64,000 bases of DNA from Microvirga pakistanensis (lineage in GTDB: Bacteria; Pseudomonadota; Alphaproteobacteria; Rhizobiales; Beijerinckiaceae), in assembly GCF_004458765.1 (NCBI RefSeq), contig NZ_SPJX01000187.1:248001-312000 (forward strand). Reading direction: 5' to 3'. Numbering within the stretch: position 1 is the stretch's first letter; each line of letters opens with the position of its first letter. Positions 26,098 through 34,159 of this stretch are shown here, piece after piece. The position numbers and the translations under genes are program-made. The notes beneath the pieces were generated by a model. The model did no database searches and had not been told where the DNA came from. It saw only the letters and a list, made by a program, of their open reading frames with translations.

Positions 26098-27654
26098 TTA
26101 TCGACCAATGACTGAGACGCCGTGTGAAAACCTCGGCTCCGGTGCCCAAGAAGCAGGCATTGCCAGGGGAACGTCGATGGTGCAGACCACGCCTTCGGGC
26201 TCATAGGCGATCCGGGCGGAGCCGTTCAATTCCCGCGCAAGGCCCTTCTCGATCAGACGGGAGCCGAATCCCGTCCGCTGCGGGGGGCAGACCGGAGGGC
26301 CGCCGCGTTCTTCCCAGCGCATCAGCAGGCGCCGGCCGGCGGAATCCGGATGCGTCGACCAGCGAAGACGGACCCGTCCCGACGCATGGCTCAAGGCGCC
26401 GTATTTCAGAGCATTGGTGAACAGTTCGTGCAGGCTCATGGAGAGGCTCAGCGCCATCGCCGGCGAGATGCGCAGGTCGGGCCCCTTCATGTCCACCCGC
26501 GCGCAGTCGCTGCCTTTGCTCGCGTAGGGAGCGCAGGCTTCGGCCAGAACATCGGCGAGATTTGCGCCCTTCCAGTTCTCCCGCGTGAGAATGTCATGGG
26601 CGCGCGCGAGGGCGAACAGGCGGGCCTCGAAGGCGCCGCAGGTCGCGCGGACGTCCTCGTCATGGGCGTCGAGCCGACGGAGGCTCTGCGCTGCCAGGGA
26701 TTGCACGGTGGCGAGGGTGTTCTTCACCCGATGATTGAGCTCGTTGATCAGAAGCCGCAGATGGTCTTCGGCGCGCTTGTGGTCCGTGATGTCGATCTGG
26801 AGGCCGTCCCAGACGGCGCTGCCGTCCGGCAGCATCCGGCGGGTCGCCACGATCCGCTGCCATCGCAGCTCGCCCGTCACGCCGTGGCGGATGACGATCT
26901 CCATGTCGAAGGGCCTGCCCGTCGCATGGGATTCGATCTGGGCCTGGAAGACGGGCTCGCGAAATTCGGGCAGAAGAAGGTCGTAGAGCGCAGCCGGATC
27001 CTCGATCGCGCGCTCGGCCGAAATGCCGTTGAGGCGTTCGCAGCTTGCCGAGACATAGATGAAGCGGCGGTCGAAGAAATCGTCCGCGTCCCTCATCTGA
27101 TAAACCATGCCGAGCGGCAGATGATCGGCGAGCGCGCTCAGCTGGGCCTGGCTGTCCCGCAGATACTCCTCCGTCTTGCGACGCTCGGTCCGGTCGCGGA
27201 CGCTGACGGCGACGCCCCCGTCATAGGAGAAGACCCTGAACTCCAGATACCGGTCTGGCACGCTGACGGACCGGGCCTCGAACGAAGCGGCGACACCCGT
27301 TCTGAGGACGTCCTCATAGCGCCGTCGCAGGTCCGTTGCCGCCGTTTCGGGAAAGAGGTCCCAGATGACGCGGCCGAGCAGGTCCTGCACCGGAATGCCG
27401 AAATGATCCCGTGTCGCGCTGTTGGCGTAGGTGAAGCGCCATGCGCCGTCGAGAGCATAGAAGGCATCGCCGAGACCTTCGAGGATCGCCGACAGCCGCG
27501 CCTTCACTGTCGCGTCGACCGCTTGGGCGATGGCGCGCTGAAGCGCGTCGCCGGTCCCGACCTGTGCGTTTTTGTAGGTATTCGGAATGACGAGGTCGCT
27601 CGCGAGCTTCTGCGGATCGAGAGGACTGGCTATGGCGGAGCGAGCTGTCGTCAT
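26098..27654 (-). CDS. PAS-HWE sensor histidine kinase
   Basis: This 518-residue soluble kinase has two PAS domains (about 40-155 and 170-300) and an HWE core (about 305-495). The acceptor box is INELNHRVKNTLATVQSLAA and the N-box region LHELFTNALKYGALSHASGR; GFGSRLIEKGLARELNG closes the ATP site. It is the second HWE kinase in the window and again lacks a neighbouring response regulator. An ATG six codons upstream (before IIFRD) is an alternative start. The absence of membrane segments indicates a cytoplasmic input signal. Confidence 0.9.
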   Translation of the reverse strand: MTTARSAIASPLDPQKLASDLVIPNTYKNAQVGTGDALQRAIAQAVDATVKARLSAILEGLGDAFYALDGAWRFTYANSATRDHFGIPVQDLLGRVIWDLFPETAATDLRRRYEDVLRTGVAASFEARSVSVPDRYLEFRVFSYDGGVAVSVRDRTERRKTEEYLRDSQAQLSALADHLPLGMVYQMRDADDFFDRRFIYVSASCERLNGISAERAIEDPAALYDLLLPEFREPVFQAQIESHATGRPFDMEIVIRHGVTGELRWQRIVATRRMLPDGSAVWDGLQIDITDHKRAEDHLRLLINELNHRVKNTLATVQSLAAQSLRRLDAHDEDVRATCGAFEARLFALARAHDILTRENWKGANLADVLAEACAPYASKGSDCARVDMKGPDLRISPAMALSLSMSLHELFTNALKYGALSHASGRVRLRWSTHPDSAGRRLLMRWEERGGPPVCPPQRTGFGSRLIEKGLARELNGSARIAYEPEGVVCTIDVPLAMPASWAPEPRFSHGVSVIGR

Positions 27655-27797
27655 GTCACGAAATATAATCATGTTACAGCACAAGCGCAATCCACTACCT
27701 TCCCTAAAGTGCCCTCGCATGTGGAAGACGCGCTAGGCTTTCAGGAGAGGGGCACGCCGAATCTCACTTAGGGAATGCTGCCCGCGCGGTCGGAAGA

Positions 27798-27956
27798 TCA
27801 GCTTCGCGGAACGCTGAAGGCCTCCGCCGCGCAGATGAGGGCGAACAAGGCGATCACGGCCGCCAGCTCCGCGACGCTCGTCACGATGGCAGCAGGATCC
27901 GCAACAGAGGACAGCGCGCCTGTGACAAGCGCGATGAACGTAGCCCAAGCGAGCAT
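27798..27956 (-). CDS. Small 52-residue hydrophobic protein
   Basis: A 53-codon frame with GGAGAAGG just upstream of the ATG encodes MLAWATFIALVTGALSSVAD followed by PAAIVTSVAELAAVIALFAL and ICAAEAFSVPRS. Two hydrophobic stretches suggest a small membrane protein. It lies between the EEP-family gene (divergent) and the HWE kinase (same strand, about 140 nt downstream). The plus-strand alternative over this span lacks a comparable ribosome-binding site. No family is recognised. Confidence 0.5.
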   Translation of the reverse strand: MLAWATFIALVTGALSSVADPAAIVTSVAELAAVIALFALICAAEAFSVPRS

Positions 27957-27979
27957 GGGCCTTCTCCCGGCATATTCTT

Positions 27980-29143
27980 GTGCGCACTATTAATCCCAAG
28001 GAGGCAAAGAAGTTCCTAACGGATCCGAAAATTTTTTCGCGACGTGCGGCTCGCGACCCCGTCGGGACGCGTTATCCGCAGCCGAACGAAAACATCGAGG
28101 GAGCTTGCACCTTGCGTCCCCTGGTCGACCGGAGCGTCGAACGGCTTCCATGCCCGGAGGCCGCCCTTCTGGAAGAGGCGCGCCGGACGGCGCACGCCCC
28201 GTCGGCGCACCGGGATTGCATGAGCCGGATCGAGGCGTTCGGCTGCCTCGAATGGCATCCGCCGCGTGATCCGCTCCCCTGTCCGGAGCGGTTGCGGATC
28301 GCCGTCCTGAACGCCGAGCGGCTGACGCGGCCCGCCGAGGTGAGGCGTCTCCTCGACAACGTCGGAGCGCAGGTGCTGCTCCTGAGCGAGGTCGATGTGG
28401 GGATGGCCCGCTCGGGCAACGTCCACACGATACGGGAGCTCGTCGGCCCGGGCCGCGAGGGTTTTCTGTTCGGCGTCGAGTTCGTGGAACTGGACCTCGG
28501 TGATGCGCAGGAGATGCGCCGCCACGCGGGCGAGCGCAACGTCTGCGGACTCCACGGCAATGCCGTCGTGAGCGCCCTCGCGCTGGAACGGCCGCATGTC
28601 ATCCCGCTCGAGGAGAGCGGCCGCTGGTTTAACGGCGTCGAGGGCGCGCAACGGCGGATCGGCGGGCGGATCGCGCTCGCCGCCCGCGTGGCCGATGCGC
28701 CGCGGCCCCTCTGGGCCGTGAGCCTGCATCTCGAAAGCAAGACCGATCCCGCCGACCGCCAGATGCAGGTGCGAAACCTGCTGCGCGCCCTCGACCGGCT
28801 GGCGCCGGACGAGGCCTGCGTGATCGGCGGGGATTTCAACACGAAGGCGCTGCCGAGAGGCGAGGACGAGCGGCACGCCCTGCTGGAAGCGCCCGAGCGT
28901 CACGAGCCGCTCTTCGCCGACCTGCGGGAGGCCGGCTTTTCATGGGCGCAGGCGAATCGGGCCGCCCCGACTCAGCGCGACGGTCCTTGGAAGAATCATC
29001 CCCGTCCGTTCGGCAAGCTCGATTGGCTTTTCGTGCGCGGCGCGACCGCCGAAAACCCGCAGGTCGTCCCCTCCCTGGACGGGGAGGGGCGGCCCATCTC
29101 CGACCACGAGATGCTGACCGTCGATCTCGTCCTCGATGAATGA
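27980..29143 (+). CDS. Endonuclease/exonuclease/phosphatase-family protein
   Basis: This 387-residue protein carries an EEP fold from about residue 105. LRIAVLNAERLTRP opens it, LLLSEVDVGMARSGN holds the metal-binding Glu, NAVVSALAL the next strand, VIGGDFNTKALP the catalytic Asp/Asn pair and ISDHEMLTVDLVL the final Asp-His pair. All key residues are present, so it is probably an active metal-dependent phosphodiesterase or nuclease on DNA, RNA or phospholipid head groups. The N-terminal 100 residues are not part of the domain; the true start may be internal (for example the ATG before SRIEAFGC, giving about 308 residues). Confidence 0.85.
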   Translation: MRTINPKEAKKFLTDPKIFSRRAARDPVGTRYPQPNENIEGACTLRPLVDRSVERLPCPEAALLEEARRTAHAPSAHRDCMSRIEAFGCLEWHPPRDPLPCPERLRIAVLNAERLTRPAEVRRLLDNVGAQVLLLSEVDVGMARSGNVHTIRELVGPGREGFLFGVEFVELDLGDAQEMRRHAGERNVCGLHGNAVVSALALERPHVIPLEESGRWFNGVEGAQRRIGGRIALAARVADAPRPLWAVSLHLESKTDPADRQMQVRNLLRALDRLAPDEACVIGGDFNTKALPRGEDERHALLEAPERHEPLFADLREAGFSWAQANRAAPTQRDGPWKNHPRPFGKLDWLFVRGATAENPQVVPSLDGEGRPISDHEMLTVDLVLDE

Positions 29144-29276
29144 GGCGCCTGACGGCACGACCCCGATCGTCCCTGCGTGATCTCCAAGGCTCGTCTCGAT
29201 GGTGATCCTCTCCACCGGGATGGCCGTCCTCGAATCGAGTCCGGAGACGGCCATGAGGAGCGGCCAGCATCCTCCC

Positions 29277-29347
29277 CGTCATGCCCGGCCTTGAGCCGGG
29301 CATCCACGTCTTCGAGCCGCACCGCGAAAGACGTGGATGCCCGGGGC
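29277..29347 (+). repeat. Palindromic intergenic repeat, family 1 (short variant)
   Basis: TCATGCCCGGCCTTGAGCCG starts the element. A GCATCCACGTCTT / AAGACGTGGATGC inverted pair follows, ending in CCCGGGGC rather than the GGCCATGACG tail of the other copies. Confidence 0.75.
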
Positions 29348-29418
29348 CGATCCCCGGATCACGTCCGCGATCGGCCATAACGATGCAGCCTGTGCTTTCG
29401 GGCGATCCAAAAAGCACC

Positions 29419-29447
29419 TTGACAGCGTAACGCTGATAGAGTACAAA
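29419..29447 (+). promoter_or_regulatory. Sigma70-like promoter with LexA-like half-site pair
   Basis: TTGACA (29419-29424), a 17-nt spacer and TACAAA (29442-29447) form a plausible promoter. Across the -10 and start lies GTAC-N7-GAAC (29441-29455), one base off the alphaproteobacterial SOS box GAAC-N7-GAAC. LexA control is only a hypothesis. Confidence 0.45.
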
Positions 29448-29453
29448 ACAAGA

Positions 29454-29540
29454 ACACTGACGAAGTGTGACCGAAATCCGCCCGGCTTCGTCGCGTCGAA
29501 CAAGACCTCCGCCGCTCAAGGTTCGCTTGGGCGGTTTTTT
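29454..29540 (+). ncRNA. Candidate small RNA upstream of the GTA cluster
   Basis: Starting about 7 nt after the -10 element, an about 87-nt transcript would contain a 7-bp hairpin (GACGAAG at 29459, CTTCGTC at 29486). It ends in a rho-independent terminator: stem CCGCTCAAG / CTTGGGCGG (29512-29534, one G-U pair) with a 5-nt loop, then six T (29535-29540). No open frame with a ribosome-binding site fits inside. It matches no RNA family I can name. Promoter, structure and terminator support one another, but expression is untested. Confidence 0.45.
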
Positions 29541-29660
29541 GTTGGCCGCATGGCTCGGGTTCCGCGACGCCTGCTCCCGTGGAGCGCCGCGCTTTCCGGA
29601 TCGGGTTCGGGGACGGGCATGACGAGGAGGGGCGGAGAGGTGTCGGCGACGATTGCCTCA

Positions 29661-29689
29661 CGTCATCACCGGCTCGTGCCGGCGAGCCC
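29661..29689 (+). repeat. Short palindromic repeat, family 4
   Basis: CGTCATCACCGGCTCGTGCC then GGCGAGCCC. Similar units (ACGTCATC-CCGGC-TGCCGGTGATCCC) recur at 32266-32300 and 36532-36564, all in GTA gaps. Confidence 0.6.
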
Positions 29690-29828
29690 AATGATCTCTT
29701 AGAACACTGCGCCGACCTTCCGCTCAGGATGGCCCGATGCGCCGGACCATGACGAAGAAGGCGTGTTCGATATGCCGCCGCGCCCTCCCGGCCGGCATCT
29801 CTTTCCTCGCAGCGAGGAGGTTTTTTTC

Positions 29829-30425
29829 ATGCGTCCTGCCAGAGCCGTTTCCGCCGCCCTCCAGGCGCGGGCCTACGACGCCTATTGCCGCCCCGAGATC
29901 GAGCTCCAGGCCATCGCGAAGGATCTCGGGGTGTGCGTTGACACTTTCCGAAACCTTCGCCGCCGGTGGGGTTGGCCGCCGCGCTCGGACGCGGTTCGCG
30001 AACGGGACGCGGAGGAGGCACGCCGCAAGGAGGCGCGCCTGGCGTTCGAAAACGGATTGCACGACGCCGCCAACGCTCTCGTGGCGGCCACGGCGGCGCG
30101 CGTCGAGGCGCTGTCACGCGCCGACGAGGCGTCTTCCGCCGATTCCGACAAGACCGCCCGGATGCTCGCGTCCTATGCCAAGACGCTGGCGGCCGCGCGG
30201 CTTCTCCTGCAACAAGGCAACCTGCAACAAGGCAAGATGTCCGATGCCGGACAGAATTCCACACAGACGCTCGCGCCTGACGATGTCCCGGGCGATGACG
30301 GCGAAGACGCGCCGTTCGAGGAGCCGCGCCGTTCGCTCCACGACCTCCGCGACGAGCTTGCTCGCCATCTTGAGCGAATTATCGCGGAGGAGGAAGCTCG
30401 CGGAGGCGACGGCCTCCTTCTCTGA
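29829..30425 (+). CDS. GTA g1-like protein (small terminase role)
   Basis: This 198-residue protein opens the GTA cluster. Residues about 10-45 (RAYDAYCRPEIELQAIAKDL then GVCVDTFRNLRRRWGWPPR) form a helix-turn-helix. The centre is helical and Ala-rich (LHDAANALVAATAARVEALS), and the C-terminus has an acidic helix. Small terminase subunits bind DNA and load it onto the motor; position directly before the large subunit and the HTH support that role, although GTA small subunits are thought to recognise DNA with low specificity. The ATG has GAGGAGG upstream. The gene overlaps the start of the large subunit by about 68 nt, consistent with translational coupling. Confidence 0.75.
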   Translation: MRPARAVSAALQARAYDAYCRPEIELQAIAKDLGVCVDTFRNLRRRWGWPPRSDAVRERDAEEARRKEARLAFENGLHDAANALVAATAARVEALSRADEASSADSDKTARMLASYAKTLAAARLLLQQGNLQQGKMSDAGQNSTQTLAPDDVPGDDGEDAPFEEPRRSLHDLRDELARHLERIIAEEEARGGDGLLL

Positions 30426-31686
30426 GCACGACCTCGAACGGCTGCTGCGCCATTGGCCGATCCGCTGCCGCGCCGAACAGCGCGTGCCGGGCCTGTGCCG
30501 GGCCCGCGATCCGTGGACGATCTGGCTCATGCTGGGCGGACGCGGGGCGGGCAAGACCCGCACCGGCTCCGAATGGGTGCGCGGCATCGCGCTCGGCGAA
30601 CCGGATTTCTCCGACGCGCCGGTGCGGCGCATCGCGCTCGTCGGAGAAACCTTTTCCGACGCCCGCAACGTGATGGTGGAGGGACCCTCCGGGATCCTCG
30701 CCGTCCATGCGCGCCACGAGCGTCCCGTCTGGTCGCCGTCCTTGCGCAAGCTCGAATGGACCAACGGCGCGGTCGCGCACGTGTTCTCCGCCGAGGACCC
30801 GGATTCCTTGCGCGGGCCGCAATTCGAGGCCGCCTGGGCGGACGAGCTCGCCAAGTGGAAACACGTGGAGGAAACCTGGGACATGCTGCAATTCGGCCTG
30901 CGCCTCGGCGCGCATCCGCGCCAGATGGTGACGACGACGCCCCGGCCCATTCCTCTCCTGAAGCGCTTCCTGGCCGATCCGGCCGTCGTCGTTTCGCGGG
31001 CCCGAACGGCGGACAACGCGGCCCATCTCGCGCCCGCCTTTCTCGAAGCGGTCGTGGGACGCTATGCGGGCACGCGCCTCGGGCGGCAGGAACTCGACGG
31101 CGACATCATCGAGGATCGCCCGGACGCGTTGTGGACGCGCGAGATGATCGAGGCGGGCCGCGCCGATGCCGCGCCACCGCTCGCGCGCATCGTCGTGGCG
31201 GTCGATCCGCCGGCCTCGTCCTCGAGGCGCGCGGATGCCTGCGGCATCGTCGCGGCGGGGCTCGACGAGAGCGGCATCGCCTATGTGCTGGAGGACGCGA
31301 CGGCGTCCGGCCTCAAGCCGCCCGAATGGGCCGCCAAGGCCGTGGCGCTCTACCGGCGCCTTCAGGCCGACGCGCTCGTGGTGGAGACCAACCAGGGCGG
31401 CGAGATGGCGACCGGCGTGATCCGCGAGGTCGATCCGTCCGTGCCCGTGCGGGCGGTGCGCGCCACGCGCGGAAAATATCTGCGCGCGGAACCCGTCTCC
31501 GTGCTCTACGCGCAGGGCCGCGTGCGCCATGTGGGAGCGATGCCGGAGCTGGAGGACGAGATGTGCGACTTCGGTCCCGGCGGCCTCACCTCGGGCCGCT
31601 CGCCCGACCGCATGGACGCGCTCGTCTGGGCGCTGACCGAGCTGGTGCTGCGCGACGGGAAGGAGCCGCGGGTGCGGGTGCTTTAG
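30358..31686 (+). CDS. GTA terminase large subunit (g2), DNA-packaging motor
   Basis: This about 442-residue packaging ATPase-nuclease carries Walker A as LGGRGAGKTRTGSEWV and a Walker B-like FEAAWADELAKWKHVEET, then the coupling segment MVTTTPRPIPLLKRFL. The nuclease domain shows VVAVDPPASSSRRADACG, LVVETNQGGEMATGVI and SPDRMDALVWALTEL, with its acidic residues intact. It threads DNA into the prohead and cuts headfuls. No ATG exists in a sensible place: the frame is open far upstream, where it only shadows g1. TTG at 30358 or 30370 is the likely start, so the coordinate is approximate. The family length is about 420-440. Confidence 0.9.
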   Translation: MLAILSELSRRRKLAEATASFSEHDLERLLRHWPIRCRAEQRVPGLCRARDPWTIWLMLGGRGAGKTRTGSEWVRGIALGEPDFSDAPVRRIALVGETFSDARNVMVEGPSGILAVHARHERPVWSPSLRKLEWTNGAVAHVFSAEDPDSLRGPQFEAAWADELAKWKHVEETWDMLQFGLRLGAHPRQMVTTTPRPIPLLKRFLADPAVVVSRARTADNAAHLAPAFLEAVVGRYAGTRLGRQELDGDIIEDRPDALWTREMIEAGRADAAPPLARIVVAVDPPASSSRRADACGIVAAGLDESGIAYVLEDATASGLKPPEWAAKAVALYRRLQADALVVETNQGGEMATGVIREVDPSVPVRAVRATRGKYLRAEPVSVLYAQGRVRHVGAMPELEDEMCDFGPGGLTSGRSPDRMDALVWALTELVLRDGKEPRVRVL

Positions 31687-31783
31687 CCTTGTTCACAAGA
31701 GGCCCGGCAAGATCTAAAATTCGCCTGTCGTATCGAGTGCAGCGCTGGCCTGATGCCAGCTTTCCCTCCTTCAGGAGGCTCTC

Positions 31784-32095
31784 ATGTATGCACGACTGAC
31801 GACGTTCCGCGTCAAGCCCGACAAGATCGAAGCCATGCGCCGTTGGCGCGAGGAAAACGAAGCCAAGATCTACGCCCAGCCGGGTCTGCGGGAGTGGATC
31901 GGGATGATGGGCGACGATCGCGAGGTCGTCGTCCTCGCGGTGTTCGAGGACGAGCGCGCGGCGCACGATGCCATGCCCCAGGTTCGGACTCTCTGGAGCG
32001 ACATGGCGCCGCTGATCGAGAGCGAGCCGACGGCCCGATTCCTGGATGTGCTGGCGGCCAAGAACCTCGCCCCGCGCGGCGTCGTCATGGCGTAG
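31784..32095 (+). CDS. Antibiotic-biosynthesis-monooxygenase-like (dimeric alpha/beta barrel) protein
   Basis: This 103-residue protein looks like a ferredoxin-like dimeric alpha/beta barrel of the ABM/NIPSNAP superfamily. MYARLTTFRVKPDKIEAMRR is the first strand-helix pair, PGLREWIGMMGDDREVVVLA the hairpin and VFEDERAAHDAM the second helix. A clear CAGGAGG ribosome-binding site precedes it. It is not part of any phage or GTA module that I know and sits between the large terminase and portal genes, so it looks like a cargo (moron) gene. Members include quinol monooxygenases and proteins without catalysis; no substrate can be assigned. Confidence 0.65.
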   Translation: MYARLTTFRVKPDKIEAMRRWREENEAKIYAQPGLREWIGMMGDDREVVVLAVFEDERAAHDAMPQVRTLWSDMAPLIESEPTARFLDVLAAKNLAPRGVVMA

Positions 32096-32154
32096 GACAT
32101 TTCTCGGCGAAGGGGATCCGCCTCTTTCACGCAGACGGGTCCAGCCCCATTCCG

Positions 32155-32240
32155 CCATGGCCGGGCTTGACCCGGCCATTCACGTCTTCTCGCGACGTGG
32201 TCCGAAGACGTGGATGGCCGCAGCACGTGCGGCCATGACG
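32155..32240 (+). repeat. Palindromic intergenic repeat, family 1
   Basis: CCATGGCCGGGCTTGACCCG opens the copy; CACGTCTT / AAGACGTGGATGGCC and GCACGTGCGGCCATGACG close it. It lies between the ABM-like and portal genes. Confidence 0.8.
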
Positions 32241-32265
32241 AGGAGAGCGCCCTGGTGCCTCCGCG

Positions 32266-32300
32266 CACGTCATCACCGGCCTTGTGCCGGTGATCCCGAT
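32266..32300 (+). repeat. Short palindromic repeat, family 4
   Basis: CACGTCATCACCGGCCTTGT then GCCGGTGATCCCGAT: an imperfect inverted repeat (ATCACCGGC / GCCGGTGAT), directly before the portal gene. Confidence 0.65.
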
Positions 32301-32358
32301 CCCTTGAGCACAGCACCTCTCACCCCTGATGCCCTCGCCGCGAGGGCAGGAGCTTCTC

Positions 32359-33549
32359 ATGCTGACCAAACTCACCCGCTGGTTCCAGGCCGCGCCTGGC
32401 GCCAAGGCCTCGCGCGCGCATGCGGCCGTCGCTTTCTACGTCGACGGACGCGCCGTGTGGACGCCGCGCGATTATGCGGCGCTCTCGCGCGAAGGCTTCC
32501 AGAAGAACGCCATCGTACATCGCGCCGTGCGGCTCGTCGCGGAAGCGGCGGCGTCGCTGCCGCTGATCCTCAAGCAGGACGGGCGCGAGCTGTCGACGCA
32601 TCCGCTCCTGTCGCTGCTGGCGCGTCCGAACCTGCGGGAGGGCGGGCAGCGCTTTCTCGAGAGCGTGTACGGCCATCTCATGGTGTCGGGCAACGCCTAT
32701 GTGGAAGCGGTCGGCGTCGACGGCGCGCCCGCCGAGCTCTACACCCTGCGGCCCGACCGCATGCGCGTCGTGCCAGGCAGCGACGGCTGGCCCGCCGCCT
32801 ACGAGTACAATGTCGGCTCGCAGATCGTCCGCTTCGCGGCTGCGCAGGGGGAGGCCGTGCCGCCCGTCCTGCACCTGACGCTCTTTCATCCGGCGGACGA
32901 TCATTACGGCCTCTCGCCCATGGAGGCGGCGGCGACCGCGCTCGACATCCACAACGCGGCGGGCGCCTGGAACAAGGCGTTCCTCGACAACGCGGCGCGC
33001 CCGTCGGGAGCGCTCGTCGTCGGAGGCAGCGCGCTCACCGACGCGCAGTTCGAGCGGCTCAAAGGCGAGCTCGAAGCCAACTACCAGGGCGCCTCCAACG
33101 CGGGCCGCCCGCTGCTGCTCGAAGGCGGCCTCGACTGGAAGCCCCTGTCCCTGTCGCCGAAGGACATGGACTTCGTGCAGGCGAAGGCCGCAGCCGCGCG
33201 CGAGATCGCGCTCGCCTTCGGCGTGCCGCCGCTGCTGCTCGGCCTGTCGGGCGACAACACCCACGCCAACTACGCCGAGGCGAACCGCGCCTTCTACCGG
33301 CAGACGGTGATCCCGCTCGTGAAGCGCACGATGGAGGCCTTCGCGCAATGGCTCTCGCCGGGCTACGGCGAGACCCTGCGGCTCGAACCCGATCTCGACA
33401 CGATCGAGGCGCTCGCCGACGAGCGCGAGAGCCTCTGGCGCCGCGTGTCGGCGGCATCGTTCCTCACCGACGACGAGAAGCGCGAGGCGGTGGGATACGG
33501 AAGAAGCACGCCGCCCCGTCCGGCCAGGGGAAAGCCCACTCAGGCCTGA
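32359..33549 (+). CDS. GTA portal protein (g3), HK97-type
   Basis: This 396-residue protein is the dodecameric portal through which DNA enters and leaves the capsid. Family features include NAIVHRAVRLVAEAAASLPL, the stem region SAYVYGHLMVSGNAYVEAVG-like segment (ESVYGHLMVSGNAYVEAVG), PADDHYGLSPMEAAATALDI and FGVPPLLLGLSGDNTHANYA, the last being a hallmark of HK97-type portals. The ATG before LTKLTRWF has GGGCAGGAG upstream. Length agrees with GTA portals (about 390-400). It is separated from the terminase by the ABM-like gene and repeats, unlike the compact R. capsulatus cluster. Confidence 0.93.
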   Translation: MLTKLTRWFQAAPGAKASRAHAAVAFYVDGRAVWTPRDYAALSREGFQKNAIVHRAVRLVAEAAASLPLILKQDGRELSTHPLLSLLARPNLREGGQRFLESVYGHLMVSGNAYVEAVGVDGAPAELYTLRPDRMRVVPGSDGWPAAYEYNVGSQIVRFAAAQGEAVPPVLHLTLFHPADDHYGLSPMEAAATALDIHNAAGAWNKAFLDNAARPSGALVVGGSALTDAQFERLKGELEANYQGASNAGRPLLLEGGLDWKPLSLSPKDMDFVQAKAAAAREIALAFGVPPLLLGLSGDNTHANYAEANRAFYRQTVIPLVKRTMEAFAQWLSPGYGETLRLEPDLDTIEALADERESLWRRVSAASFLTDDEKREAVGYGRSTPPRPARGKPTQA

Positions 33550-33591
33550 GAGGAGGCGCATGGCGCGCTGTCCGGCAGGACACGCCCCTCC

Positions 33592-33677
33592 GTCGGCCGG
33601 GCCTTGAGCCGGGCCTCCAGTCTTTGACCAGGCGCGGCTCCAAAGGCGTGGATGGCCGCAACAGGTGGGGCCATGAC
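33592..33677 (+). repeat. Palindromic intergenic repeat, family 1
   Basis: GTCGGCCGGGCCTTGAGCCG, then an inverted pair around AAAGGCGTGGATGGCCGC, ending GGGGCCATGACG. First of two tandemly placed copies. Confidence 0.75.
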
Positions 33678-33720
33678 GAGAGCCGTCAGCCGTGCTTTCC
33701 ACCGTCATGACGTCCCCCCT

Positions 33721-33809
33721 CGTCATGCCCGGCCTCGGGCCGGGCACCCACGCCTTCGCCTCGGTGCGGCTTGACGACGTGGATGGCCGTGACAAGCACG
33801 GCCATGACG
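33721..33809 (+). repeat. Palindromic intergenic repeat, family 1
   Basis: CGTCATGCCCGGCCTCGGGC, then CCCACGCCTT, GACGACGTGGATGGCCGTG and GCACGGCCATGACG. Second tandem copy in this gap, same orientation. Confidence 0.8.
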
Positions 33810-33958
33810 TAGGTGGTCTCAGTACCGATTCCCTTACATCGTCTCCGGCCTGGTACCCGTGATCTCCATGGGTGAGGCGTTGCGCCTCCCTCGGCCGGAG
33901 GCCGAAGCCCTCTCGACCATCTTTCAGAAAGCGGGGCATTCCTGCGCGAGAACAAACA

Positions 33959-34159
33959 ATGAACATTCTTGACCGGGTCGCCGAGGCCATCATCAGCCGC
34001 GGCGATCTCGCCCATGTCGCCCTGTTCGTCTGGGCGAGCGGGGCCTCCACGCTGCTCGCCATGACCTTGCGCGACCTGTTCGCGGCCAACCGCCGCTTCG
34101 ACGAGTTCGTGCGCGAGCTGTCCCTCTTCAACCGCCGTCATACGGGAGATCCTTCATGA
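33959..34159 (+). CDS. GTA g3.5-like small membrane protein
   Basis: This 66-residue protein begins MNILDRVAEAIISRGDLAHV. One central hydrophobic segment (ALFVWASGASTLLAMTLRDL) precedes a charged tail. It lies where R. capsulatus GTA has the short g3.5 gene, between portal and prohead protease, and its length fits. The role of g3.5 is not well defined. Its TGA overlaps the ATG of the next short frame (ATGA), showing the tight coupling typical of GTA genes. The ribosome-binding site is weak. Confidence 0.65.
   Translation: MNILDRVAEAIISRGDLAHVALFVWASGASTLLAMTLRDLFAANRRFDEFVRELSLFNRRHTGDPS

Larger units (their letters stand above)
29144..29828. other. 685-bp gap between the EEP gene and the GTA cluster
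   Basis: No supported protein gene lies here. It holds a family 1 repeat (29277-29347), a candidate small RNA with promoter and terminator (29419-29540) and a family 4 repeat (29661-29689). A ribosome-binding site GCGAGGAGG for the first GTA gene lies near its end. Confidence 0.6.
33550..33958. other. 409-bp repeat-filled gap between portal and g3.5-like gene
   Basis: No gene is supported. The stretch consists largely of two family 1 repeats (33592-33677 and 33721-33809) and a diverged family 4 unit near 33837-33870. In compact GTA clusters this junction is only a few bases. Confidence 0.7.

Noticed and set aside
27775-27993. A 72-codon plus-strand frame
   Set aside because: It lacks a ribosome-binding site and opposes the 52-codon minus-strand frame, which has one and encodes hydrophobic helices.
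29737-30357. N-terminal extension of the terminase large subunit
   Set aside because: The frame is open to 29737, but this part is only an Arg-rich shadow of the g1 gene; known large subunits start near SFSEHDLERLLRHWP.
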